Shown: positions 54,431 to 62,156 of the stretch, piece after piece
Position numbering within the stretch: the stretch's first letter is position 1
Layout: each line of letters starts with the position of its first letter
Assembly: GCF_913057115.1 (NCBI RefSeq)
Contig: NZ_CAJXNN010000003.1
Span: 95,737 to 159,736 of the forward strand
Source: an uncultured Roseovarius sp.
GTDB lineage: Bacteria > Pseudomonadota > Alphaproteobacteria > Rhodobacterales > Rhodobacteraceae
Reading direction: 5' to 3'
Length of the DNA: 64,000 nt
Translations under genes and position numbers: made by a program
Notes under the pieces: generated by a model
What the model saw: only the letters and a program-made list of their open reading frames with translations
The model's database searches: none
Told to the model about the DNA's origin: nothing

Positions 54431-55216
54431 ATGCCCCTGAAAATTTTGACCGCCCTTGTTTTCCTGGCCTTGAGCACATTGGCCGGGCCAAGCGCGGCAC
54501 AGTCGGCCAAAGACAGCCGCGATGAGATCATCGACCTTCTGGGCCGCCTGCCGGAAATCGCACCCGTACGCAATCAACTGATCGACCAAGGCTTTCGTGG
54601 TGAAAAACTGACCCTTGCCGAAGAACACACGCGCCTGCTGATGAATGACAAGCTTGTCGCAGGGTATATCGCCGATAGGTTAATAGCTCTTTACGATGGC
54701 GATCTGTCGGTTGGCGTGGCAACCGAAGGGCTGATTGCGCCCTTGTATGACAGTGGTATCACGCATTTGCCCTTGGCAGAAATGAAGTTCTTTCACCAGA
54801 TGCAGCGCGCCCTTCTGGACGGCATGAGCAAGCGAAACTGTGGGCTGATCGTCAAGGGCGAGATGCGGCCACAACGCATGGAGGATGTTCTTGGGAGGGC
54901 TGAAACCTATTTTTCGGTCAAGACCTTGCGCACCTATTATCGCATTCAACGTAAGGCTGTTCGATTGGGGGTGACGCGTGCTCCAAAGCAGCTTAGCCCC
55001 GCAGCACGGGCGCGTATTGAGCAACGTATTTCCGTGGCCTTAAATGATCGCGTGCAGTCGGTGGAAAATGGTCGCGCGGTGGCCAGAACCTTCGACAATC
55101 TGCAACGGGCGAGTGCGGCGTCGGCCTGTGATGCGGGCAAGCTATTTGCCGATGTTATCCTTGATCTGGAGGGCCGAGACCTACGCGATGCGCTGATTTA
55201 CCTTAGTTCATCATGA
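54431..55216 (+). CDS. Secreted protein of unknown function upstream of the YcaQ-like gene
   Basis: 261 residues with a signal peptide (LKILTALVFLALSTLAGPSAAQ, residues 3-24). The mature part is mostly helical and basic at the C-terminus, with only two Cys (about residues 137 and 235). No domain recognised. ATG 54431 is chosen because it directly begins the signal peptide. Its stop overlaps the start of the YcaQ-like gene (ATGA at 55213), so the two are translated together although one product is periplasmic and the other cytoplasmic. 79 bases separate it from the ABC transporter. Confidence 0.75.
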   Translation: MPLKILTALVFLALSTLAGPSAAQSAKDSRDEIIDLLGRLPEIAPVRNQLIDQGFRGEKLTLAEEHTRLLMNDKLVAGYIADRLIALYDGDLSVGVATEGLIAPLYDSGITHLPLAEMKFFHQMQRALLDGMSKRNCGLIVKGEMRPQRMEDVLGRAETYFSVKTLRTYYRIQRKAVRLGVTRAPKQLSPAARARIEQRISVALNDRVQSVENGRAVARTFDNLQRASAASACDAGKLFADVILDLEGRDLRDALIYLSSS

Positions 55217-56397
55217 CGGCCCGACTTGAGGTATCGAACCGGTCTGCCCGGTGGTTATGGTTGCAGGTTAATGGGTTAGCGCAGGCGCCAACCGGGCCGG
55301 TGGATGTGATCCGCATGATTCAAGACCTTGGTTTCGTGCAGATTGACACGGTGCGCAATGTCACCCGGGCGCATCATCATATTCTGTGGTCGCGCAACCA
55401 GAATTACCGCGAAGGGATGCTTTGGCCCCTGTTGGAGCAGCGCCAGTTGTTCGAGCATTTCACGCATGATGCCTCGCTTATTCCGAAGGATGTGCTGCCG
55501 TATTGGCGGCGGCAATTTCAGCGGTTGGGCGAGAAGGCGGCACGTAGTGCGTGGTTCCAATCGGGATTGGGCCGGGAGGAGGTCGCTAAAATACGTAAGC
55601 GTATTGAAGCGGAGGGCCCACTTTCCACACATGCCTTTGACAGCGGTGCGCGCGGCGATGAAATGTGGGCACGGCCGCCGCACAAGAAGGCATTGGATCA
55701 AATGTGGTATGCCGGGGAGTTGGCGACCAGCCACCGGAAGAACTTCGTCAAGTTCTATGATTTGGGAGAGCGGGTTTTTCCTGCAAGCCTTCACGAGGCT
55801 CTGGATGATGAGCAAGCCATTGATAAATTGCACAAATCAGCGGTCGACAAGTTGATGATGGCTACCCCTGGGGAGATCCAGCGTTTCTGGGATGCGACCA
55901 CTGCCGGCGAGGTTCGGAACTGGATGGCGAGGGCCGAATTGGTGCCTTTGCGGGTACAGGGGGCGGATGGTGAGTGGCGTGACGGCTGGGGTGCGCCGGA
56001 TATCGAGTCGCGTTTGGACCAGCTGACCCCTCCGGTCAAACGTCTGAGGGTGTTGAATCCGTTTGACCCGTCCATACGAGACCGTACGCGCCTGAAGCGT
56101 CTTTTCGGCTTTGAATATCGCAACGAGATGTTCGTTCCGAAAGCCAAGCGGCGTTGGGGGTATTATGTTTATCCCCTTTTGGAAGGGGACCGCTTTGTCG
56201 GCCGGGTCGAACTGAAGGCGGACCGGGCCAAGGGATGGATGCTGGTCACCGGGTTTTGGCCGGAGCCGGGTGTTCAATGGACAGAGCGGCGGCGCGAAAA
56301 GCTGTTCCGGGAATTGCAGCGGTTCGCGCGCTTGGCGGGGGTTTTTGAGGTGGATGCCCGGCTTGTACGCGAATCGGGGGCTAAGCCATTGGGTTAA
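55213..56397 (+). CDS. YcaQ/AlkX-type winged-helix DNA glycosylase
   Basis: 394 residues of the HTH_42 (YcaQ/AlkZ) family, tandem winged helices. The catalytic motif is Gln43-Ile44-Asp45 (FVQIDTV), the Q-hydrophobic-D form of the AlkX/YcaQ branch rather than Q-x-Q of AlkZ. VTRAHHHILWSR and FEHFTHDASLIP are further family motifs. YcaQ unhooks interstrand crosslinks by removing alkylated purines. Coupled by a 4-base overlap to a secreted protein gene. Last gene before the SDR control region. Confidence 0.9.
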   Translation: MTARLEVSNRSARWLWLQVNGLAQAPTGPVDVIRMIQDLGFVQIDTVRNVTRAHHHILWSRNQNYREGMLWPLLEQRQLFEHFTHDASLIPKDVLPYWRRQFQRLGEKAARSAWFQSGLGREEVAKIRKRIEAEGPLSTHAFDSGARGDEMWARPPHKKALDQMWYAGELATSHRKNFVKFYDLGERVFPASLHEALDDEQAIDKLHKSAVDKLMMATPGEIQRFWDATTAGEVRNWMARAELVPLRVQGADGEWRDGWGAPDIESRLDQLTPPVKRLRVLNPFDPSIRDRTRLKRLFGFEYRNEMFVPKAKRRWGYYVYPLLEGDRFVGRVELKADRAKGWMLVTGFWPEPGVQWTERRREKLFRELQRFARLAGVFEVDARLVRESGAKPLG

Positions 56398-56421
56398 CGG
56401 GAAAAACCCCTGTCTGCATGG

Positions 56422-56450
56422 CGTCGGTTTCACGTCGGTATCGCGTCGGT
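56422..56450 (+). repeat. Three 11-bp-phased CGTCGGT repeats
   Basis: CGTCGGT occurs at 56422-56428, 56433-56439 and 56444-56450, period exactly 11 bases. An inverted copy CCGACG is at 56459-56464, so repeat 1 or repeat 3 can form a hairpin with it (GGCGTCGG with CCGACGCC, or GCGTCGG with CCGACGC around a T-rich loop). Located just after the YcaQ-like stop. Confidence 0.6.
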
Positions 56451-56496
56451 ATTTTTTCCCGACGCCCGTGACGTTAACAATGCGTACGGGGAGAAA

Positions 56497-56524
56497 CGTA
56501 CAAAACGTACATGCGTTTTGTACG
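56497..56524. promoter_or_regulatory. 28-bp perfect palindrome, candidate operator of the SDR gene
   Basis: CGTACAAAACG (56497-56507), 6-base spacer TACATG, CGTTTTGTACG (56514-56524). The arms match 11 of 11. It ends 22 bases before the SDR ATG. Extra CGTAC copies are at 56483-56487 and 56506-56510. Likely binding site for a dimeric regulator (GntR, LacI or TetR type) not in the window. Confidence 0.7.
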
Positions 56525-56546
56525 GATGAACGAGGAGGAGAGAGTG

Positions 56547-57287
56547 ATGCGATTGGAAGGAAAGACCGCCATCGTGACGGGCGGTGCCAGCGGCTTTGGC
56601 GAAGGCATCGTGCGCAAGTTCCTGACCGAAGGCGCGCAGGTGATGATTGCCGATATCAACGGCGAGGCGGCAAAGGCAGCGGCCGCGGAGTTGGGCGCTG
56701 TGGCCTGCACCGTCGATGTCTCGGACGGGGCGAGCGTGCAGGCCATGGCGGAGGCCGCGCAGGGCGCCTTCGGCCTGCCCGATATCGTGGTGAACAACGC
56801 AGGGGTCACGCATCTGCCGCAGTCGATGGAATATGTCACCGAAGAGGATTTCGACCGGGTTTTCGCAGTGAACTGCAAATCGGTTTACCTCGTGGCGCGC
56901 GCCTTGGTGCCGGGAATGAAGGACCGCGGCAGCGGCGCGATCCTGAACGTCGCCTCCACCGCAGGGGTCAGTCCGCGCCCGAAGCTCAATTGGTACAATG
57001 CCTCCAAGGGCTGGATGAACACGGCAACCAAGGCCATGGCGGTGGAACTCGCCCCTGAGGGCATCCGGGTAAATGCCCTGAACCCGGTGGCGGGGGAGAC
57101 CCCGCTTTTGGCGAGTTTCATGGGGGAAGATACCCCCGAGATGCGGGCCAAGTTCTTGTCCACGATACCCTTGGGCCGGTTTTCGACGCCGGAGGATATG
57201 GGCAACGCCGCCGCCTACCTGTGCAGCGATGAGGCCAGCATGATCACCGGCGTCTGCATGGAAGTGGATGGTGGGCGGTGTATCTGA
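56547..57287 (+). CDS. Short-chain dehydrogenase/reductase (SDR)
   Basis: 246 residues, classical SDR. Cofactor motif TGGASGFG (11-18), NNAG (83-86), catalytic Ser137, Tyr150 and Lys154 (YNASK). The Asp in IADINGE after the second strand favours NAD(H). C-terminus resembles 3-oxoacyl reductase/sugar dehydrogenase types, but substrate is open. ATG 56547 has GGAGGAG upstream; the in-frame ATG at 56511 lies within the operator and is rejected. Convergent with the minus-strand catabolic operon, from which it may take a product. Confidence 0.85.
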   Translation: MRLEGKTAIVTGGASGFGEGIVRKFLTEGAQVMIADINGEAAKAAAAELGAVACTVDVSDGASVQAMAEAAQGAFGLPDIVVNNAGVTHLPQSMEYVTEEDFDRVFAVNCKSVYLVARALVPGMKDRGSGAILNVASTAGVSPRPKLNWYNASKGWMNTATKAMAVELAPEGIRVNALNPVAGETPLLASFMGEDTPEMRAKFLSTIPLGRFSTPEDMGNAAAYLCSDEASMITGVCMEVDGGRCI

Positions 57288-57291
57288 TTGG

Positions 57292-57311
57292 GCGGTTGTT
57301 GAAACAACCGC
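57292..57311. terminator. Hairpin between SDR and aminotransferase genes
   Basis: GCGGTTGTT (57292-57300), GA, AACAACCGC (57303-57311): perfect 9-bp arms 4 bases after the SDR stop. No T run, so possibly rho-assisted or a 3' stabiliser. The rest of the 159-base convergent gap shows nothing I recognise. Confidence 0.5.
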
Positions 57312-57446
57312 AAAGGCGAGGAGCAAGCGTTCGCTGCAAAACGACCAGCGCCCGCTTTGACTGGCTGGGCTCCAATTCTTGATCCAGTGTTTGCGACTGA
57401 TGAGCCGATGCCGAAGCAGCAACAGACCCCTGGCAATACGGAGTGG

Positions 57447-58730
57447 TCATGTTTTTGCAGCGATCGCCACCGCCGCGGCCTGTATCGCCTCGCATGTCAT
57501 GGCAAGGTCGTCTTCGGTCAGGGCGAGGCTTGGGTAGGTCTTGCCCGGTGACTTGAAGATACCGTGGAGGCGCAGAGTATCGTTCCAGTCTTTCGCGCGA
57601 CCGGTATCGCCAACCTGTACCGACCTGTAATCCCGCGCATCCTGTGTGGTGAATACGACCTCGAACAGGGTTGCATCGCCCACTATGCGATAGGGAATAC
57701 CGGTTGGCTCAAGCGCGTCGCGGATCATGCTGGCAACCTGCTCACCAAGATCGCGAAGTTTTGCATATTGCCCGTCGCGGCGCAGGATTTCTAGGCTTTT
57801 GAGCCCCGCCGCTGCCGCCACCGGGTTGCCAGAGAGCGTGCCAAGTTGCATAAGCCAACCTTCCTCGCCCACGGCCGCCTTGTCGAAATGTGCCATGATG
57901 TCGGCCCGCCCGACTGTCGCCGCGAGGGGGAAGCCGCCCCCGATCACCTTGCCCAGGGTACATAGGTCCGGCGTGACGCCGTAGTGTTCCTGTGCTCCAC
58001 CATAGGAAAAACGAAAGCCGGTCACGACCTCGTCGAAGATCAGGACAATGCCGTATCGGTCGCATTCCGCGCGCAGCAACTCAAGAAAGCCGGGCGCAGA
58101 TGGGATGATACGCTGCAAGGGCTCCACAATCAGACCGGCGACTTGGCCGTCATATTCGGCCAGAAGCGAGCGGATATAGTCGAAATCGTTGAACGGCGCG
58201 ATCAGCATTTCATCGGCCACACTTTGCGGGATGCCTGCACTGTCGGGAATGGCCTGCGGAAAATTCTCACGCCGTGAGGGGGCAAGGCTCATCTGCGCCT
58301 CGGCGGACATGCCGTGATAACCGCCCTCGAATTTCACGATCTTGTCGCGCCCGGTGAAGGCCCGGGCGAGGCGCATTGCGTACATGTCCGCCTCTCCGCC
58401 CGAAGAGACATAGCGCAGTTGTTCCGCACAGGGGACGGCACGACAGATTTCCTCGGCCAGTTCGATCCCGAGCGCGTTATTGGCAAAGAATGTCTGGCCT
58501 TTGGGGAGTTGTTCGAACACCGCTTCAAGTACCTCGGGGTGGCCGTGGCCCAGAAGCATGGGGCCCGATCCGATGAGGTAATCGACGTACTCTTTGCCGT
58601 CCTCGTCCCAGACCCGTGACCCGCGGCCTTCGCGGATTACGATCGAGGGGTCGAAATTGCCGAACCCCCCGGCGGGAAGCACGGCGCGGGCGCGTTCTGT
58701 CCATTCGGCTTGGGTGTGCTGTCTGTTCAT
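57447..58730 (-). CDS. Class III aminotransferase, glutamate-1-semialdehyde aminomutase-like
   Basis: 427 residues, fold-type I PLP enzyme. PLP-phosphate region SSGGEADMYAMRLARA near 109-124, PLP-ring Asp233 in IFDEVVTGFR, and Schiff-base Lys261 in LGKVIGGG. It looks like glutamate-1-semialdehyde aminomutase, but several such paralogs are catabolic amine:2-oxoacid transaminases, and its position downstream of two enolase-family genes suggests that. Starts 4 bases after the enolase-family gene stop. Last gene of the minus-strand operon. Confidence 0.85.
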   Translation of the reverse strand: MNRQHTQAEWTERARAVLPAGGFGNFDPSIVIREGRGSRVWDEDGKEYVDYLIGSGPMLLGHGHPEVLEAVFEQLPKGQTFFANNALGIELAEEICRAVPCAEQLRYVSSGGEADMYAMRLARAFTGRDKIVKFEGGYHGMSAEAQMSLAPSRRENFPQAIPDSAGIPQSVADEMLIAPFNDFDYIRSLLAEYDGQVAGLIVEPLQRIIPSAPGFLELLRAECDRYGIVLIFDEVVTGFRFSYGGAQEHYGVTPDLCTLGKVIGGGFPLAATVGRADIMAHFDKAAVGEEGWLMQLGTLSGNPVAAAAGLKSLEILRRDGQYAKLRDLGEQVASMIRDALEPTGIPYRIVGDATLFEVVFTTQDARDYRSVQVGDTGRAKDWNDTLRLHGIFKSPGKTYPSLALTEDDLAMTCEAIQAAAVAIAAKT

Positions 58731-58734
58731 GTGT

Positions 58735-59838
58735 TCAATCCAGTATCAGGTCAGGCGTGCCGAGAAGGTCGCGATCGGGTGTGATGCCAAGGCCCGGGCC
58801 GTCGGGCGGGGTGATGCGGCCATTGGCGCGCACGGGGCCGTCGGGTGCAATGCGCGGGCTGACATAGCCCGAGAGATCACAGACGTTCAGCACCCGGGCA
58901 GGGTTTGTGGCTGCAGCAAGGTGAAGTGCGGCGGCTGTGGCGATATCCGAGCCCCAAGTGCATTCGATGCACATCTTGGCCCCAAGGTGCAGGCAGAGGT
59001 CGCGCGCCTGCCTGAGGGCCGAAAGCCCGCCGAATTTCGACAGCTTCAGCGCAACCGCATCCATGATGCCAAGGTTATGCGCCTGCAAAAGCGTGGCCGT
59101 ATCATGCGCCAATTCATCCACTTTCATGGGCAGGCCCGTGGCGGCGCGCACCTGGGCACATTCGTTGAGCGTCGCGCAGGGTTGCTCCAGCATCACGTCA
59201 AGATTGGCCACCGCACGGCCAACACGCGTGGCCCAAAGTGTCGTCGCGCCGCAGTTCCAGTCGCCATAGACCAGTGGACCGGGGCCCACGGCCTCGCGCA
59301 CCTTGGTGAGGCGTTCGACATCAGCCTGCCAATCGCCATCTGCGCCCAGCTTGGCCTGAAACTGGGTCATGCCTTGGGCCTGTGCCTCACGCGCGATACG
59401 GGCCATCTCATCCGGCGCAATGCAGGTGATCGAATGATAAAGCGGCAGGTCGGCGGCTTGCCTTCCGCCCAGAAGTGCAAAAAGCGGTAATCCGGCGGCT
59501 TGCCCGGTGATGTCCCACAGCGCGATATCAAGCGCCGACTTGGCGTAGGCATGCCCGGGAAGCCATGCCTCGGTGCGGGCCATCAAGGCCTCGGCCCCAA
59601 GCGGGTCGCCGCCAAGGATGACGGGTGCCAATTCCTGCAAGGCGGGCGCGATGCCACGGGCATAGGCGGGCAGGTAATGCGGGATCGGGCAGACCTCGCC
59701 CCAGCCGGTCAGGCCGGTATCGGTTTCAAGCGCGATCACCACGGTTTCCACCATGTCGCAGGTCTTGCCATCGGCCATGTAATAGGCCTCAAAGCTGGTG
59801 AGCGGAACATGCCAGAGGCGGAGTTTGGTGAGTTTCAT
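58735..59838 (-). CDS. Mandelate racemase/muconate lactonizing enzyme family protein (copy 1)
   Basis: 367 residues, enolase superfamily. Barrel Lys in FQAKLGADG, metal ligands from YGDWNCG, LEQPC and KVDELAHD, and a second catalytic Lys in VALKLSKFGG. This Lys pair pattern resembles hydroxyproline-betaine epimerase (HpbD) and cis-3-hydroxyproline dehydratase relatives. The exact reaction (epimerase, racemase or dehydratase) is not predictable. ATG 59838 preferred over an upstream start inside a palindromic element. Followed after 4 bases by the aminotransferase gene. Confidence 0.85.
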   Translation of the reverse strand: MKLTKLRLWHVPLTSFEAYYMADGKTCDMVETVVIALETDTGLTGWGEVCPIPHYLPAYARGIAPALQELAPVILGGDPLGAEALMARTEAWLPGHAYAKSALDIALWDITGQAAGLPLFALLGGRQAADLPLYHSITCIAPDEMARIAREAQAQGMTQFQAKLGADGDWQADVERLTKVREAVGPGPLVYGDWNCGATTLWATRVGRAVANLDVMLEQPCATLNECAQVRAATGLPMKVDELAHDTATLLQAHNLGIMDAVALKLSKFGGLSALRQARDLCLHLGAKMCIECTWGSDIATAAALHLAAATNPARVLNVCDLSGYVSPRIAPDGPVRANGRITPPDGPGLGITPDRDLLGTPDLILD

Positions 59839-59886
59839 GGGCGTGCTCCCGGAAGGTATTGCGCTGCCTTCGGCATCGCCGGGGGC

Positions 59887-59964
59887 TGGGGGGCTTTGCC
59901 CCCCACGTTGCAAACCTGATCGGTTTGCAACCTTCCCCCCAGGATATTTTTGGCCAGAAGAAAG
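59887..59964. repeat. Composite palindromic intergenic element
   Basis: Two adjacent perfect hairpins, TGGGGGGC-TTT-GCCCCCCA (59887-59905) and GTTGCAAACC-TGATC-GGTTTGCAAC (59907-59931), followed by CTTCCCCCCAGGATATTTTT and GGCCAGAAGAAAG (to 59964). It lies between the two enolase-family genes, which are on the minus strand. From memory, similar tails (ATATTTTTGGCCAGAAGAA) recur between Rhodobacterales genes, so this is probably a dispersed REP-like repeat. It may attenuate the operon. Confidence 0.65.
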
Positions 59965-59970
59965 ACGCGG

Positions 59971-61077
59971 TCAGGCATAGTGGGCCACCGGATCGCCAAG
60001 ACTGTCTTCGTCGGGGTGGACGCCGAGGCCCGGGTCCTCGGGCAGGTGCAGGTGGCCGTTTTCATTTCGCGGGCCGCGGCCGCCCGCGATCTCGGCGGTC
60101 AGCATATCCTGACAGGCCCAGACCGCGTGGCAGGCGTGACCGGGGATGGTGGCGGCGAGGTGGAGCGCCTCGGTGTCGGCCAGAACCGAGCCGCCGGTGG
60201 CCATGACGTACATGTCGATGCCATGGGCCAGCGCCACATCGCGCATGCGGGCCGCCTTGGTCAGGCCGCCGACGCGGTTGAGCTTGATGCCGAAGACCTC
60301 GGCCAGGCCATCGCGGGCGGCGCGGGTGGCGTCTTGCAGGGTGACGAGGCATTCGTCGATCGAAACCGGCGCGGAGTGCAGCGGGCGCAGGGCGGCGATA
60401 TCATCCAGCGTTTCGGCGGGTTGTTCGAAGGTGACGCGCAGGTCCTGGGTGGATTGCATCACACGCAGGGCCTGTTGCCGGGTCCAGCTGCGATTGACAT
60501 CGTAAAGGATGATTTCATGCGGGGCGCGATGCGCCTCGACATCACGGATGCGGGCCACGTCCCGTTCCACATCGCCGCCGATTTTGACCGAATGGGCGAT
60601 ATAGCCGCGGGCGCGGTAGCGGGTCATGACCTCGCGGGTCTCCTCAACGGTTTTGGCACCCACCGAGGAGGCGATGGGCCGGGGCGTGCGGCTGCCGCCG
60701 CCCATCAGGTCGGCAATCGGCAGGCCCGCCGCTTGCCCCGCGATATCCCAACAGGCCATGTCGAGGGGCGATTTGGCATAAAGATGGCCGGGCAAGGCAA
60801 GGTCCATGGCGCGCTCCACCTCCAGCACCCGGCGCGGATCAAGGCCAAGGACGAAGGGAGCCATGGTTTCGATCCCCGCCCGGATGCCCGGACCATGGGC
60901 GGGGACATAGGTATGCCCCCAAGGCGTGCCTTCGCCCCAACCGATGAGACCCTCATCGGTTTCGAGTTTGACCAGCGTGGCGTCGAGACTGTCAAAGCGC
61001 AGCCGCCCGCCGGAGAGCCAATAGGGATGCTCCAGCGGCAGGTCTTTTTGGTAGACGGTAATCGAGGTGATTTTCAT
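59971..61077 (-). CDS. Mandelate racemase/muconate lactonizing enzyme family protein (copy 2)
   Basis: 368 residues, enolase superfamily. Lys in HSVKIGGD (second barrel strand), metal ligands from YDVNRSWT, FEQPAE and SIDECL, and a sixth-strand Lys in FGIKLNRVGGL. The last segment is close to the equivalent FGMKLTRIGGL I remember from HpbD, a hydroxyproline-betaine epimerase. It is only loosely similar to copy 1, so this is not a recent duplication. It overlaps the MDR gene by 4 bases (61074-61077). Confidence 0.86.
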   Translation of the reverse strand: MKITSITVYQKDLPLEHPYWLSGGRLRFDSLDATLVKLETDEGLIGWGEGTPWGHTYVPAHGPGIRAGIETMAPFVLGLDPRRVLEVERAMDLALPGHLYAKSPLDMACWDIAGQAAGLPIADLMGGGSRTPRPIASSVGAKTVEETREVMTRYRARGYIAHSVKIGGDVERDVARIRDVEAHRAPHEIILYDVNRSWTRQQALRVMQSTQDLRVTFEQPAETLDDIAALRPLHSAPVSIDECLVTLQDATRAARDGLAEVFGIKLNRVGGLTKAARMRDVALAHGIDMYVMATGGSVLADTEALHLAATIPGHACHAVWACQDMLTAEIAGGRGPRNENGHLHLPEDPGLGVHPDEDSLGDPVAHYA

Positions 61078-62156
61078 GGGGTCACCACGATATTGCCGCT
61101 GTGCGTTTTGGCGATGAAGGCGGCCTGTGCCTCGCGCAACTCTTCCAGCGGATAGGTGGCGGCCAGTGCCGGTTTGATCTCGCCTGCTTCGATATAGCGG
61201 ACGATATTGGGCATCACCTCGGGGTCGATCACGGTGGAGCCGGTGAAGGTGAGATCGCGCAGGTAAAAGGTGCGCAGGTCAAGCGCCACCATCGGCCCCG
61301 CGATGGCACCTGAACAGGTATAGCGCCCGCCGCGCTCCAGGATGTCGATAAGATGCGGCCAATAGGGGCCACCCACCACATCGGCCACCACGGTGATTTT
61401 CTCATCGCCCAAGGCGGCGCGCAGGTCACCCGGCGCGCGCGGTAGGATGCGGTCGGGCCCAAGGGCGCGCACGGCCTCATGTTTGCCCTCGGCGGCCATG
61501 GCGATGACCCGCGCGCCGCGCCGCTTGGCCAGTTGCACCAATGCGCCCCCCACACCCCCCGAGGCACCGGGAACAAGCACGGTATCCCCGGCACTCACCT
61601 GCGCGCGGGTCAACATGCCCTCGGCAGTGGAGTAAGAGCAGGAGAAAGTGGCAAGTTCGGCATCCGAAAGCGGGCTTTTGATGGGAAGCGCATTGCGCGC
61701 GGGCGTGGTGGTGTATTCGGCAAAACCACCATCGCGTTCCGAGCCGAAGTAGCCCGATTTGTCCTTGTTCAGAAGGTCATCGGGATCACGCAGCCAACCA
61801 TCGGTGATCACCCGCTCACCAATGCGGGACGGGTCAACCCCGTCGCCCACGGCGACGATTTCACCGCAAACATCGGCGCCTTGGATGCGCGGGAAGGTGA
61901 TGGGCGCGCCGCCCCATGTGGGGTCATCCTCGCCCACCTCGGCAAAGGCACCTCCGGTTGTCGCATCGCTCACCGTTTTGGAATACCAGCCCGAGCGGGT
62001 GTTCACATCGGTATTGTTCAGCCCACAAGCGCCCACCCGGATCAGCACCTCACCGGGGGCCGGATCGGGGCGGGGCCAATCAGGATGCAGCACCATTTGA
62101 TCAAGGTCACCATGGCCCATGGTGACCATGGCGCGCATGGTTTTGGGCAGGGTCAT
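61074..62156 (-). CDS. MDR-family oxidoreductase (quinone reductase/alcohol dehydrogenase type)
   Basis: 360 residues of the medium-chain dehydrogenase/reductase superfamily. GROES-like N-domain with VGACGLNNTDVNTRSGWY, GADVCGEIVAVGDGV, then the Rossmann part VLVPGASGGVGGALVQLAKRRGA near residue 200. The catalytic zinc Cys/His set and the four-Cys structural zinc lobe of true alcohol dehydrogenases are not visible, so a zinc-free enoyl/quinone-type reductase with NADPH is likely. Overlaps both neighbours by 4 bases. Confidence 0.88.
   Translation of the reverse strand: MTLPKTMRAMVTMGHGDLDQMVLHPDWPRPDPAPGEVLIRVGACGLNNTDVNTRSGWYSKTVSDATTGGAFAEVGEDDPTWGGAPITFPRIQGADVCGEIVAVGDGVDPSRIGERVITDGWLRDPDDLLNKDKSGYFGSERDGGFAEYTTTPARNALPIKSPLSDAELATFSCSYSTAEGMLTRAQVSAGDTVLVPGASGGVGGALVQLAKRRGARVIAMAAEGKHEAVRALGPDRILPRAPGDLRAALGDEKITVVADVVGGPYWPHLIDILERGGRYTCSGAIAGPMVALDLRTFYLRDLTFTGSTVIDPEVMPNIVRYIEAGEIKPALAATYPLEELREAQAAFIAKTHSGNIVVTP

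Noticed and set aside
56511..56546. Upstream ATG as the SDR start
   Set aside because: It lies inside the 28-bp palindrome, while ATG 56547 has a strong GGAGGAG site and begins directly with the SDR domain.
57447..58730. hemL (heme biosynthetic glutamate-1-semialdehyde aminomutase)
   Set aside because: Alphaproteobacteria generally make 5-aminolevulinate with HemA synthase, and the gene sits in a catabolic operon, so a catabolic transaminase is more likely.
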